The notes: a model not told the origin generated them from the letters alone. A stretch of 64,000 nt of DNA from Streptomyces albiflavescens (GCF_014645835.1 NZ_BMMM01000030.1:1-64000); one strand, 5' to 3'; shown: positions 27,032 to 35,762, counted from the first letter of the stretch. Program-made: numbers and translations.

Positions 27032-27068
27032 GCCCCCGAAGTGGCGCTTCGCGCGCCGCTTCGGGGGC
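27032..27068 (+). terminator. Hairpin terminator after the RHS toxin
   Basis: Arms 27032-27047 and 27053-27068 pair over 16 bp with one G-T wobble and a 5-base loop, followed by TCTTCTTGG. It separates the toxin transcript from the immunity gene 39 bp further on. Confidence 0.7.
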
Positions 27069-27093
27069 TCTTCTTGGGTGATCACGCCGTGGA

Positions 27094-27099
27094 TAGGGT
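27094..27099 (+). promoter_or_regulatory. -10 box for a leaderless immunity transcript
   Basis: TAGGGT ends 7 nt before ATG 27107, so transcription would begin at or next to the start codon. There is no Shine-Dalgarno sequence in the gap. A TTCTTG lies 17 bp upstream as a weak -35. Confidence 0.5.
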
Positions 27100-27106
27100 G
27101 CCGCGT

Positions 27107-27580
27107 ATGAGACTCCGTTTGTTCGCCGACTACTTCCAGCTTGTCCTCACCGACGAGGCCTCCGAGAGCAGCCTGGAAACCGCTTGGACCGACCAAGCAC
27201 TGTCCGACCGGATCGCCGTCGTGGGGGAGACGTGCGGGGTCCGGACCGAGGTGAACGTGGATGTGGACGTGGAGGTGCACGTCGGTGCGCAGTCGCCCGC
27301 GCCGGAGACCCGTTCGTTCGACCACGTGGTGGAGGCCGGCCTCGAAGTTCCGTCTGGCCGCCTGGTGGTGATGGGCTGCACGGACTATCTGCCCGATGCC
27401 GCCCGGACCGACGTCCCGGCGGGGTGGGTCCGGATCCGGGTGCAGAAGCACAACTTGGCGCGGGCGATCGAGGCGGACATCGACTCCGACGAGTCCGAGG
27501 AGACGATGGAACGAATCCGGATCGACGTCTGGCCCGCCGCTTACGCACCGGCTCGGGTGCTCAAGCAGTGGGTTGGCTGA
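27107..27580 (+). CDS. ComJ/Nin-like candidate immunity protein
   Basis: A 157-residue acidic protein directly after the nuclease toxin. The pattern FADYFQLVLTDE, WTDQALSDR and FDHVVEAGLEVPSGRLVVMG resembles ComJ (Nin), the inhibitor that partners the nuclease NucA in Bacillus. Because the toxin tip is itself NucA/NucB-like, I infer that this protein binds and neutralises it in the cytoplasm. ATG 27107 is used without a ribosome site, just after a TAGGGT promoter element. The resemblance is by pattern only and is the least certain part of the call. Confidence 0.65.
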   Translation: MRLRLFADYFQLVLTDEASESSLETAWTDQALSDRIAVVGETCGVRTEVNVDVDVEVHVGAQSPAPETRSFDHVVEAGLEVPSGRLVVMGCTDYLPDAARTDVPAGWVRIRVQKHNLARAIEADIDSDESEETMERIRIDVWPAAYAPARVLKQWVG

Positions 27581-27616
27581 GCGTCCTCACACACGGACAT
27601 CGGAAGGCAACGTCCC

Positions 27617-28219
27617 GTGGAGTACATACCGCAGTGGCTGAACGCCTCTTCGTGGGAAGAGAGTGGTGTCATCGCGCTCGACCTCGATGCCCTCGCGGCG
27701 GCGTCCGACTGGCCGGCCACCGTGCGTCAAGCACGGGAAGTCGCCGAGGAGTTCGGCCTTCCCCGGGAAGCCGCCATGTTCTGCCCGAGCACGGGTGGGG
27801 CTCCCTTCACGGACGTCTTCGGCAAGGCCGGCAAGCGGTACTGACGCCAGGGCCGGCACGACGCCCAGCTGACCCCCGGGTACCACGTGCCCGAGTACGT
27901 TCTGGACGACGAGGGCCGGGTGCTGCTGCTCGACCCTTCGCTGCCGGAGCCACGGTTCGTGAACTCGTCGCTGATCGCGTTCCTGGACGCGCTGGCGGCG
28001 TGGGATTACCGGTGCGAGCACGTCGGCGACTTCGACGACCTCGAGTCCGATGAGGACGGAGATGAGGGCGAGGACGACGACGTGGATCCGGCGGAGGCGG
28101 CCAGAGTCGCCTTCGGTCTGGAGATCAGGGACCGCCTCAAGGACCTCGACCCGCCGGCGTTCGCGATGGACACCTGGTGGGACCGGGTCTACGAGGAGGT
28201 GGAACTCGACGCCATCTGA
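27617..28219 (+). pseudogene. SUKH-like immunity gene interrupted by one in-frame TGA
   Basis: From GTG 27617 (GGAAGG upstream) the frame encodes 75 residues (EYIPQWLNASSWEES to DVFGKAGKRY), meets TGA at 27842-27844, and stays open in the same frame to 28219 (YVLDDEGRVLLLDPSLPEPR, FVNSSLIAFLDALAAWDY). The second part has the hallmark GRVxLLD...FVNSSLxAF of SUKH-type immunity proteins, and the whole would be about 200 residues, normal for the family. One nonsense change therefore separates the two halves. The second half alone could start at GTG 27884. It lies in the immunity position of the toxin locus. Confidence 0.6.
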
Positions 28220-28247
28220 GCCGTCCGACCGGCGTCGGTGAGTGATC

Positions 28248-28288
28248 AGGGGGCCTTGCTCGGCATCGTCCGGGCAAGGCCCTCTTTC
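28248..28288 (+). terminator. Rho-independent-type terminator
   Basis: AGGGGGCCTTGC (28248-28259) pairs with GCAAGGCCCTCT (28274-28285) around a 14-base loop and is followed by TT. It ends the immunity transcript. Confidence 0.7.
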
Positions 28289-28306
28289 CCATGCGATGCG
28301 AGCACC

Positions 28307-28552
28307 GTGACGACGGTGCGCCTCCTGACGCCGAAGGGCAAGCAGGCGTACGAGCACGCCGAGGAGGCCGTGTTCAACCGGGTGAAGAAGAACCCCGACT
28401 ACGAGGTCATCTACGGAGGCACGTCACGCAACGTGTGCAAGGGCGTCTGCGCGCCGCTGGTTCAGAAGACCCTGAACCTGGACGGCAAGACGTTCCCGGG
28501 CCGGGGCGACAAGACGCGGTTCCGTATGTTCTGGCTCGCCACGCGGTACTAG
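28307..28552 (+). CDS. Orphan toxin tip, deaminase-like
   Basis: An 81-residue frame from GTG 28307 (preceding in-frame codons reach back to 28238, through the terminator). It reads LTPKGKQAYEHAEEAVFNRV, then SRNVCKGVCAPLVQ and FPGRGDKTRFRMFW. The HAE motif followed by a closely spaced cysteine pair is the zinc-site pattern of the cytidine-deaminase-like toxin superfamily, though CxxxC replaces the usual CxxC. It has no RHS core or signal peptide of its own, so it looks like a silent or displaced toxin cassette. It lies just after a terminator and its TAG stop sits at the edge of a MITE. Confidence 0.45.
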   Translation: MTTVRLLTPKGKQAYEHAEEAVFNRVKKNPDYEVIYGGTSRNVCKGVCAPLVQKTLNLDGKTFPGRGDKTRFRMFWLATRY

Positions 28553-28726
28553 GTCCTGTCGTCACATTCCCGTCGTCCGCCCGGAGGGCGGGCCCTGCGG
28601 CGTCAGGTGCGTGCTCTCGGCGTGCCGGGCACAGGCCCTCGTACTGGATGTACTTGGGTCTGTGCCCGGTGCGGCGAGAGTGCGTGCATGGCGTCGCGGG
28701 GCAGACGGGAATTTGACGACAGGGCC
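28552..28726. mobile_element. 175-bp palindromic MITE with 23-bp terminal inverted repeats
   Basis: The termini, positions 28552-28574 and 28704-28726, are inverted repeats identical at 21 of 23 positions (GGTCCTGTCGTCA... at the left). They are flanked by CTAG or TA on both sides (28549-28552 and 28726-28729). The interior is also largely self-complementary, so the whole element can fold as one hairpin. No coding capacity; it is probably mobilised by an IS5-family transposase, inferred from terminus style. Confidence 0.8.
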
Positions 28727-28765
28727 TAGGCACGACCTGAACACCCGCTGAACATCTGAACAGAA

Positions 28766-28797
28766 GCGGCCCGCCGGTCTTCGGACCGGCGGGCCGC
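28766..28797. terminator. Perfect 14-bp bidirectional hairpin terminator
   Basis: GCGGCCCGCCGGTC (28766-28779), loop TTCG, and GACCGGCGGGCCGC (28784-28797). It lies between convergent transcription units. Confidence 0.8.
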
Positions 28798-28823
28798 GCC
28801 GCGTCAGGGTGCGTCGCCCGATG

Positions 28824-29915
28824 TCAGCCCGCGTCCGTCAACTCCCAGACGGACACGCTCGTCCGGTCGTCGGAGACCGTGTACCAGGTGCCGTTCCCCG
28901 CCACCCGGGCCGGCCCCGTGACCGGGTGCGGGTAGGTGATCCGGCTGCGCAGGGTCATGTCACCCGTGGACACCAGCCAGTGCCGGGCCGGCCCGTATCC
29001 CGCGTCGCTCCCCGCCGTACTCGCGACAACGGTGTCCTCGTCCGTGAAGGCCGCTTCGAAGTCCCAGTACACCCGTCCGCCGTCCTGATGCCCGGACACG
29101 GTGCCCTCCGCGTCCAGGTCCCGCAGGATCGCTCCGTCGTCGGCCGCGTGCAGATAGAGGGCGTCCTGTCCGACGTCGGTGGCCAGGAGGTGGCGGCCCG
29201 ACGGGCTCACGTCGAGCAGCACCGTCTCGTCGTCGATCTTGTGGACGGTCAGGGCCCTGCCGTCCCAGCGGCCCCACAGCGCGGGCGACCCCTCCTCGCC
29301 CTCGCCGATGCTCAGGCCCATCTGCGCCGGGTCGGGGTGGGGGGTGTGATGCGAACCCGAGGCGAACGTGCCGGTGTCCGCGCGGGCCAGGACGCGGCCG
29401 TCCGCCGCGTCGAGGACGAGCCAGAGTTCGTTCCCGTCCTCGTCCTCGGCGTCCTCGGCCGCGTTGTCATCGTCCGCCGCCAGGGGGCCTCGCACGTGCG
29501 CCCAGACGAGCTTGCCGCCGCTGGAGAAGGCGGCCGAGCCGCTGTCGGGTGCGGCGTGCTCCTCGTCGTCGGCGTACTCTGCGAACTCCTCGTGCATCTG
29601 CAGGCATTCACCGGCCCAGCAGGCGTGCCGGACCTCCCAGCGGATGGCCCCGGACGCGTCGACGCAGCGCACCGCGTGCGTCCCGCAGTAGACGGCCGTG
29701 TCACCGTCCGGGGAGACCGTGACGGTCCCGAAGTCGCGGGGCCAGGGGGCGGGAAAGCGGGTCGCGGTACCCAACTCCTGGTCGAGGGCCACGAGTTCGG
29801 TGTCAGCGCGCTGCACCACCAGCCTGCGCCCGGCCCGATACAGCACTTCGGGGGCGTCGGCGGTGGCCGGGTCCAGCGGGGTGCGGACGGTGGCGGTGAG
29901 ACGGGCGGCGGGCAC
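28824..29915 (-). CDS. WD40-like beta-propeller protein
   Basis: A 363-residue cytosolic protein made of short repeated strands typical of beta-propellers: VTVSPDGDTAVYCG, VLLDVSPSGRHLLATDVG, DGAILRDLDAEG. An acidic loop (DDDNAAEDAEDEDG) lies in the middle. There is no signal peptide. The family is known in actinobacteria without an assigned role. It is convergent with the toxin locus across a strong hairpin. Confidence 0.7.
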   Translation of the reverse strand: MPAARLTATVRTPLDPATADAPEVLYRAGRRLVVQRADTELVALDQELGTATRFPAPWPRDFGTVTVSPDGDTAVYCGTHAVRCVDASGAIRWEVRHACWAGECLQMHEEFAEYADDEEHAAPDSGSAAFSSGGKLVWAHVRGPLAADDDNAAEDAEDEDGNELWLVLDAADGRVLARADTGTFASGSHHTPHPDPAQMGLSIGEGEEGSPALWGRWDGRALTVHKIDDETVLLDVSPSGRHLLATDVGQDALYLHAADDGAILRDLDAEGTVSGHQDGGRVYWDFEAAFTDEDTVVASTAGSDAGYGPARHWLVSTGDMTLRSRITYPHPVTGPARVAGNGTWYTVSDDRTSVSVWELTDAG

Positions 29916-30311
29916 GGAGTCCTCCGGCGGGCGAGGCGGTCTGAGTTCACCTTAGGACGTCCCCGGTGAGGCTCCACAGGTGGAGTGCAGTGTTGTCCGC
30001 GGCGACGGTGTCGGCGGAGAGTGTCTGATCAACGGCTCTTCCGAGATCTTCAGTCCGGCCGGCACCGGAAGTTCGAGGGGGCGGAGCCGCTGGATGCGAC
30101 CCAGGTCCTTCACGAGCGCCGCGCGCTCCTTGCCGGCGTGCTTGCGGGTGCCCATCGTGCGTTCGTCGGCTCCTTCGGCGACTGCGACCGCTCAGCCGTC
30201 AACCGGTCGTCGGCTGACCGGATTTGCCGCTACGCATCCGTGCTCCATCGGGTTATTTTCGCACCTTGTCCACCAGATTCGCACTTCGCCGACCGGAAGA
30301 ACGGACTGCAC
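29916..30311. other. Noncoding gap upstream of P450
   Basis: Although the P450 frame stays open back to 29985, codon quality and sequence in this stretch do not look like protein; it probably holds divergent promoters. I see no RNA gene or repeat. Confidence 0.4.
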
Positions 30312-31532
30312 GTGGCAGATACGAAGGGTATTTCGGACGCCAGTGATCTGGTGGACCTCGCTGGTCTCGGCGATGACTTCACCCGCGACCCGTACCCGGT
30401 CTACGCGGCGCTGCGCGCCCGGGGCCCGGTGCACCGCGTACGGATGCCGGAGGGAGCGGACGCGTGGCTCGTCGTGGGGCACGAGGCGGGGCGCGCCGCG
30501 CTGGCGGATCCGAGCCTGTCCAAGGACTGGTCGAACGCCTCCCCGGACCTCGGCCTGCCGAACGTCGCGGCCGGCCGCCACATGCTGAACTCCGACCCTC
30601 CGCACCACACCCGGCTGCGCAAGCTGGTGGCGAAGGAGTTCACCCCTGCGCGTGTGCGGGCCCTCGAGCCACGGGTGCAGGAGATCACCGATGGACTTCT
30701 GGACGCGGCGCTCGCCGGACCCGGCGGCCGGGCCGACCTGGTCGAAGCGCTGTCCTTCCCGCTGCCCATCGCCGTGATCTGCGAGCTGATCGGTGTTCCG
30801 TCCCTGGACCGCGAGGCGTTCCGGCAATGGTCCAACACCGCCCTGACGTCACGGGATGCGGAGGAGCGAGTCACCGCGGCGGCCGCTGCGAGCGAGTACA
30901 TCGCCGGCCTGATCGCCCGCAAGCAGCGGGAACCGCAGGACGACCTGCTGAGCGCGATGATCCGCGTCACCGACGAGGACGGCGACCGGCTGTCGGCCGA
31001 TGAACTGCTGGGTACCGTCTGGCTGCTCCTGGTGGCAGGTCACGAGACCACGGTCAACCTCATCTCCAACGGCGTCCTGGCACTGTTGACCCACCCTGAG
31101 CAGCTCGCGGCCCTGCGCGCCGACCCCTCACTGCTGGAGAACGCGGTCGAGGAAATGCTGCGCTACGACGGGCCGGTGGAGACCCCGACGTACCGCTTCA
31201 CCACCAAGCCGGTCGACATCGGCGGCACGGTCGTACCGGGCGGCGGGGAACTGGTACTTGTGGCGCTGGCCGATGCCGACCGAGATCCCGCGCGCTTCCC
31301 CGGCGGCGAGCGCTTCGACTTCCGCCGAGACGCGCGCGGCCACCTGGCCTTCGGTCACGGCATCCACCACTGCCTGGGTGCGCCGCTGGCACGTCTGGAG
31401 GGTCGGGTCGCGATCGGTGCCCTGCTACGACGCTGCCCCGCCCTCGCACTCGACGCCAGTCCCGCCACGATCACTTGGCGGGGCGGCATGCTCATCAGGG
31501 GACCGGAGCGGCTGCCCGTCCGGCTGCGGTGA
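30312..31532 (+). CDS. Cytochrome P450
   Basis: A 406-residue bacterial class I P450: I-helix oxygen motif AGHETT (242-247), ExxR in EEMLR and heme loop FGHGIHHCLGAPLARLEG with Cys354 as thiolate ligand. Size and signatures fit the CYP105/107-like group that hydroxylates small molecules. Start GTG 30312 (VADTKGISDA) follows GGAAGAACGG. No ferredoxin or reductase gene is adjacent. The substrate is unknown, and at 13 kb from the polyketide genes it cannot be assigned to them. Confidence 0.93.
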   Translation: MADTKGISDASDLVDLAGLGDDFTRDPYPVYAALRARGPVHRVRMPEGADAWLVVGHEAGRAALADPSLSKDWSNASPDLGLPNVAAGRHMLNSDPPHHTRLRKLVAKEFTPARVRALEPRVQEITDGLLDAALAGPGGRADLVEALSFPLPIAVICELIGVPSLDREAFRQWSNTALTSRDAEERVTAAAAASEYIAGLIARKQREPQDDLLSAMIRVTDEDGDRLSADELLGTVWLLLVAGHETTVNLISNGVLALLTHPEQLAALRADPSLLENAVEEMLRYDGPVETPTYRFTTKPVDIGGTVVPGGGELVLVALADADRDPARFPGGERFDFRRDARGHLAFGHGIHHCLGAPLARLEGRVAIGALLRRCPALALDASPATITWRGGMLIRGPERLPVRLR

Positions 31533-31561
31533 CTGCCGAGCCTTCCGCTTCGCTGGGACGA

Positions 31562-31730
31562 CGTGCAAGCACCGACGCCTGGGGCGGCTCAGTCGCGAAC
31601 GGGAGCCGGTTCGCCGTGGAGGTCAGCGCCACCGTGGCCGAGGCCATCGGCGCTGACGGGACAGGCATCAGCCTGTCCCGGGGCAACCCCGTCGACGACA
31701 TCGCCGAGGATCGTCACGCGCAGCCCTGGC
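31562..31730 (+). pseudogene. Fragment of an old-yellow-enzyme-type alkene reductase
   Basis: STDAWGGSVANGSRFAVEVS and EAIGADGTGISLSRGNPVDD match the TDxYGGSxENRxRFxxEV...RLSPGNPxND region of FMN-dependent old yellow enzymes. Only about 55 residues remain, with no start or downstream part. It lies in the gap between the P450 and the FUSC gene. Confidence 0.55.
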
Positions 31731-31806
31731 TGATGGTGGAACTCCGCTTCGTGCCCGGTGTCGGCTCGGCCGGGCGGCGCCTGCAGGCCGCCGAAGCTTC
31801 CCCTGG

Positions 31807-34083
31807 TCAGCACGGACTGTCCGACCGCGCAGCAGCGGCCAGGCTCGGCTGGAGGCGGCGGGCGGCGTTGAGGTGGTCGGCGGTCCAGACGATGCGGACG
31901 GCTGTGTCGGTGGCCTGCCCGCTTTCGTCCATGAGGTCGCGGCGGAGCGAGTCGACCAGACGTGCCTCGACCGCAGGGCTGCGGGGCAGTGGATCGGGGA
32001 CCGCGGTGTGCCGGTCGAGGCTCGTGGCCAGGTCGCGGTACCAGGCGGACACTCGACCGGCCACACCCAGCAGTACGAGGCGAGCCTCGGCCCGGTCCGC
32101 TTCGGTGTACTGCTCGTCGCTGCGTCGCCACAGCCCCAGCACCGCTTCGGCGGCGAGGCGCAGCCCGACGACGCCGGTGACCAGGGTGGTCATGTCCGCC
32201 AACGGCAGTGATTTCGGCCCGCGTTCGGCGAGATAGCTGCGGAAGGCGTCGTCAAGTCTTCGGGCCGCGGCGGCAGCTTGGCGTCTCTCCTTCAGCGGGG
32301 CATCGGCTGCCGCAGGGCTGGAGCCGCAGCGACCGATCGCGTACCCGACCGCGCCGGTCAGATAGCGGGCGCTGTCCGTGTACGCCTCGGCGAGCGCCTG
32401 GTCGACGGCGGCCGCGGCGCCGCGTGGCCAGAAGAACAGGGCCACCAGCACGCTCACCGCGCAGCCGATGGCGATGTCCTGGATGCGCAGCAGCGCGATG
32501 TGCCAGTCCGGGTTCTGGCCGATGTTGAACAGGATGACCAGGGTGATGGTGAAGGCTGCCTGGCCGGCGGCGAAGGAGATGGTGTCGGGCGCGATGCCGG
32601 CGACCAGCACGGCGAGGGGGAGCAGGAACCAGAGCACGGTGCCGTGGTGACCGATGAGGTGCAGCAGCGCGGCCCCGATGAGCGACCCGGCGATCGTGCC
32701 GCCCACGGCGCGAACCGCGTTCTGCCCGGTGTTGAGCGCGTTCGAGCGCAGGACCGAGAGGGTTCCCAGGAGTACCCAGAACGAGTGCTGGACGCTCGTC
32801 AGATTCGCCAGAGCGACCGCGATGCCCAGCCCGACCGCTCCCCGGAGGCTGTTGTGCAGCCAGACCGAGTGCGGTGTGAGGTGGGCGACGGCCCGTTCGC
32901 GGGCCGACGCCAGTGGTCGGGCGAGGGCGCCGGGCTCGTGGCCGAGCAGCCGATCCGGCCAGCTGCGTCGTTGGGCCGCCGCGGCCAGATCCACGTTGCC
33001 TGCGATCTGGAGGGTCGCGAAGCCCAGTTCCTGGGCGCGGAATGACAGGTCGAGGATGTCGATGAAGGCGCGGGGTTCCCACTCCGTGCCAGGTCTGGGT
33101 GGGTGGAGGGGGAGGCGGGTAGCGGCGCTGCGCTCCATGCCGGTGATGGCCTCGTTCAGGTCCGCCGCTGCGGTGCGGAGCGCGTCGGGTGCGCCGTACG
33201 GATCGTCGAGCAGGTCGGCCGCCTGGTCCAGGACCGCGGCGGCCACCCGCCGGACGACGTATGCCTCGGGGTCGCACGAGGGGTGGTCGTGGCCTGGGGG
33301 GCCGCTGTCGGCCACGATGGTGCACAGCCAGGTGAGTTCATCGACCAGGCGGACCAGGGCGCGGGAGCTGGTGGACAGTCCGGTGGGCCGATAGGGCGTG
33401 GCGTCGAAGGCGGTACGGAGGTCGGATGCCGCGGCGGTGGCCCGATCGGCGGTGGCTTCGCACTGCTGGGCGCTCGGTGCGGCCGGCTCTTCGGCCAGAA
33501 GGGACGCGTCCGCGCGTAGCTGTGCCGCGGCCGCGCGGCAGACACGGGCGGCGGGCGCGCTGAGCGGGTCGGCGGTGGGCCGCGGCCACAACAGGGAGAT
33601 CGTGAGCATGGAGCCGGCGGCCGCAAGGCCGGCTCCGGCGAGCCGGTCGGGTAGCTGCGACAGCGGCGCCGGCGAGGTCACCGGCAGGATGAAGGCCAGC
33701 AGCAGGGCGGTGGTCGTCCCCGCGAGGACGGAACTGACCACACCCGAGAAGAGCACCACGAAGCCGACCACGACGGTGGCGGTGACCGCGAGCCAGGTCT
33801 GCCCGGCCACGAGCGTGCCCAGGCAGATGAGCACCGCCCACGCCACCGCCAGGCCCACGTGTGCGCGCAGCCGCTGCACCATCGGGCCGGTGAACTCGAC
33901 CAGCAACAACATCGAGAACGAGCCGAAGGCCGCGAAGGTGGCCATGGCCGGGTCGTGCAGCACCTGGGTGCACAGTGCGAACAGGGCAGGCATCACCAGC
34001 GCGGTGCGTGCCGCTCGGCGGGTCGCGGCGAAGTCCGGATCGCGGGTACGCAGCCACGTGAGGCCCCGGCCGGCTGTCTGCAT
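31807..34083 (-). CDS. FUSC-family membrane transporter/efflux protein
   Basis: A 758-residue protein with two clusters of about six transmembrane helices (roughly residues 25-165 and 395-555), each followed by a long cytosolic helical region, the layout of FUSC/aromatic-acid exporter-like proteins. The second cluster includes GAVGLGIAVALANLTSVQHS and FWVLLGTLSVLRSNA, a hallmark of the family. ATG 34083 is preceded by AGGAGG. Related proteins export aromatic acids or other toxic compounds. No partner periplasmic adaptor is expected in a Gram-positive. Confidence 0.85.
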   Translation of the reverse strand: MQTAGRGLTWLRTRDPDFAATRRAARTALVMPALFALCTQVLHDPAMATFAAFGSFSMLLLVEFTGPMVQRLRAHVGLAVAWAVLICLGTLVAGQTWLAVTATVVVGFVVLFSGVVSSVLAGTTTALLLAFILPVTSPAPLSQLPDRLAGAGLAAAGSMLTISLLWPRPTADPLSAPAARVCRAAAAQLRADASLLAEEPAAPSAQQCEATADRATAAASDLRTAFDATPYRPTGLSTSSRALVRLVDELTWLCTIVADSGPPGHDHPSCDPEAYVVRRVAAAVLDQAADLLDDPYGAPDALRTAAADLNEAITGMERSAATRLPLHPPRPGTEWEPRAFIDILDLSFRAQELGFATLQIAGNVDLAAAAQRRSWPDRLLGHEPGALARPLASARERAVAHLTPHSVWLHNSLRGAVGLGIAVALANLTSVQHSFWVLLGTLSVLRSNALNTGQNAVRAVGGTIAGSLIGAALLHLIGHHGTVLWFLLPLAVLVAGIAPDTISFAAGQAAFTITLVILFNIGQNPDWHIALLRIQDIAIGCAVSVLVALFFWPRGAAAAVDQALAEAYTDSARYLTGAVGYAIGRCGSSPAAADAPLKERRQAAAAARRLDDAFRSYLAERGPKSLPLADMTTLVTGVVGLRLAAEAVLGLWRRSDEQYTEADRAEARLVLLGVAGRVSAWYRDLATSLDRHTAVPDPLPRSPAVEARLVDSLRRDLMDESGQATDTAVRIVWTADHLNAARRLQPSLAAAARSDSPC

Positions 34084-34277
34084 CCGCTCGCACACCTCCT
34101 GTCGCCCGGCGCCCGCGTGCCCCATTCTCGCGAGTATCCGCCCGGGCCGGGGCCCGCGCAGGCTCAGTGACGCCAAGCAGGGCAGGCGACGCCCGGTCGA
34201 GTGATCGGTATGCAGTAGTCGCTTCTGGCGCGTCTCGCCGTTTGATGTGTCGGCGCACCCTCCCGGGCCGTGACGTC

Positions 34278-35762
34278 CTACGGGGCTATACCGACACCCT
34301 CGATACGGCTCCAGGCCTTCTCCTGCGCCGGGGTCATGGCCGGCCAGTCGAGTCCGCCCGGGCGGGCGGCGACGCGCGAGGCGTAGGGCGAGGGGCGGAA
34401 ATCCGGGTCGTAGAAGCAGCCTGTGCCGTAGATGCTGTCGAATGTCGCGCACGAAGCCGCGATCGACTTCGGGGTGGGCTTCTTTCCGGTGCGCACCCAC
34501 CTGTCCAGGGCTGAAATGGAGTCGGCGTATTCGGAGTTGCTCAGCTGACTGTGGTCATGCTCCCCGGTGAACGTCTGCACCAGATACTTGTCCCGGTGGC
34601 TGCCTTGCAGTGCGGCGCGGTAGGCCGCCTCATGTTCGACGAAGGCCGTCGGGTCGTCGATCGCGTGGAGCGTGAGGACCGGGATGTCGACCTTGCCCGT
34701 GAGGTCGCTGTCGTAGGACAGGTCCCGAACGGCGGTCGGATCGGAGGTGAAGCGCTCGACACCCGCGTTGAGGGCCTTGTCGTCATGGGAGCCGGAGTAC
34801 CGAACGCCCAGGTTGCTGAAGGGGTTACGGCCGGCGAGGCGGGTGTGGACGATGTCGCGGAAGGTGAACGTGGCGAAGCGCAGGTGGGACTCCAGAGTGC
34901 GCTCCGGGATCTTCGTGACGGCGAGGATGTCGTCGAGGTTGCGCTGCTGCTGTGCGGTCCGCTCCTGCGGGGCGGAGGAAAAGCCGGTGCACTCCTGAAG
35001 GCGGGCGCGCAGACCGCTGGTGGTCATGGTGGAGTCGACCCGCAGTCCTTGCCACAGCGGGTACTGCGGTTCGGTGGGCCTGGGATGGTTCTGGCAGTAG
35101 TACTGGTAGACCACTCGCAGGTCGACACGGTAGTCGTAGCCGCGGGAGCCGCCGGCAAGAACCCCATTGGTCAGCAGAGCCCCGTCGTAGGGGCCGTTCT
35201 TCTTCCCGTACAGTTCGACGACTTTGGCTGCGACGTCTCCACCCCAGGACTGACCTTGCACGTAGGTCCGCTCGGGCCTGCCGAAGTGGGAGACGAACAG
35301 GCGGCGCACGTTCTCGGTGTCGGCGGCGGCCATGCGAGTGCCGTAGCCGCCGCGGCGGTAGGACGAACCGGCCCAGGCGTAGCCCTGATCGACCATGACC
35401 GCCCACCGCCCCAAGTCGTCGAGACTGCGCCCGGGATCGGAGCCGTCACCCAGGTCGGGCCCACCATGGGCATGCACGACGAGCGATCCGTTCCAGTGCT
35501 CGGGGACGGCGATGGCGTAGTAGGCGCCGTCGGAGTCCTGACCGGTGTAGCACTTGACCGTCCCCTCGAGACCGGATGGGCACGCCGCGGTCGCGGGTCC
35601 TGGGGTTTCCGCTGCCGCAGGTGTGGGGACTTGAGCGTCCGCTGTCGCAAGCGTGGCTCCGGCGAGCGCGCTGATGGTCATGCTCAACGAGACGGCGGCC
35701 AGTGCCGCACGAAGTCTCCTGCGTCGCTCACCTGTGTGCCGTGATGGATCTCGCCTGATCAA
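34278..35762 (-). CDS. Secreted alpha/beta hydrolase
   Basis: A 494-residue exported hydrolase. The start is probably TTG 35762, with AAGGGG six bases upstream. A basic region (RRRRLRAALAAVS) and hydrophobic core then form a signal peptide ending near ATADA. Catalytic candidates are Ser in YVQGQSWGGD, Asp in HAIDDPTAF and His in GEHDHSQ; cysteines in the mature part (ACPSGLEGTVKCY, CATFDSIYGTGC) fit an extracellular protein. The fold suggests an esterase or peptidase of unknown substrate. Confidence 0.8.
   Translation of the reverse strand: MIRRDPSRHTGERRRRLRAALAAVSLSMTISALAGATLATADAQVPTPAAAETPGPATAACPSGLEGTVKCYTGQDSDGAYYAIAVPEHWNGSLVVHAHGGPDLGDGSDPGRSLDDLGRWAVMVDQGYAWAGSSYRRGGYGTRMAAADTENVRRLFVSHFGRPERTYVQGQSWGGDVAAKVVELYGKKNGPYDGALLTNGVLAGGSRGYDYRVDLRVVYQYYCQNHPRPTEPQYPLWQGLRVDSTMTTSGLRARLQECTGFSSAPQERTAQQQRNLDDILAVTKIPERTLESHLRFATFTFRDIVHTRLAGRNPFSNLGVRYSGSHDDKALNAGVERFTSDPTAVRDLSYDSDLTGKVDIPVLTLHAIDDPTAFVEHEAAYRAALQGSHRDKYLVQTFTGEHDHSQLSNSEYADSISALDRWVRTGKKPTPKSIAASCATFDSIYGTGCFYDPDFRPSPYASRVAARPGGLDWPAMTPAQEKAWSRIEGVGIAP

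Noticed and set aside
29985..30311. Longer N-terminus for the P450
   Set aside because: The extension has poor codon quality and no P450 similarity; GTG 30312 gives the usual length.
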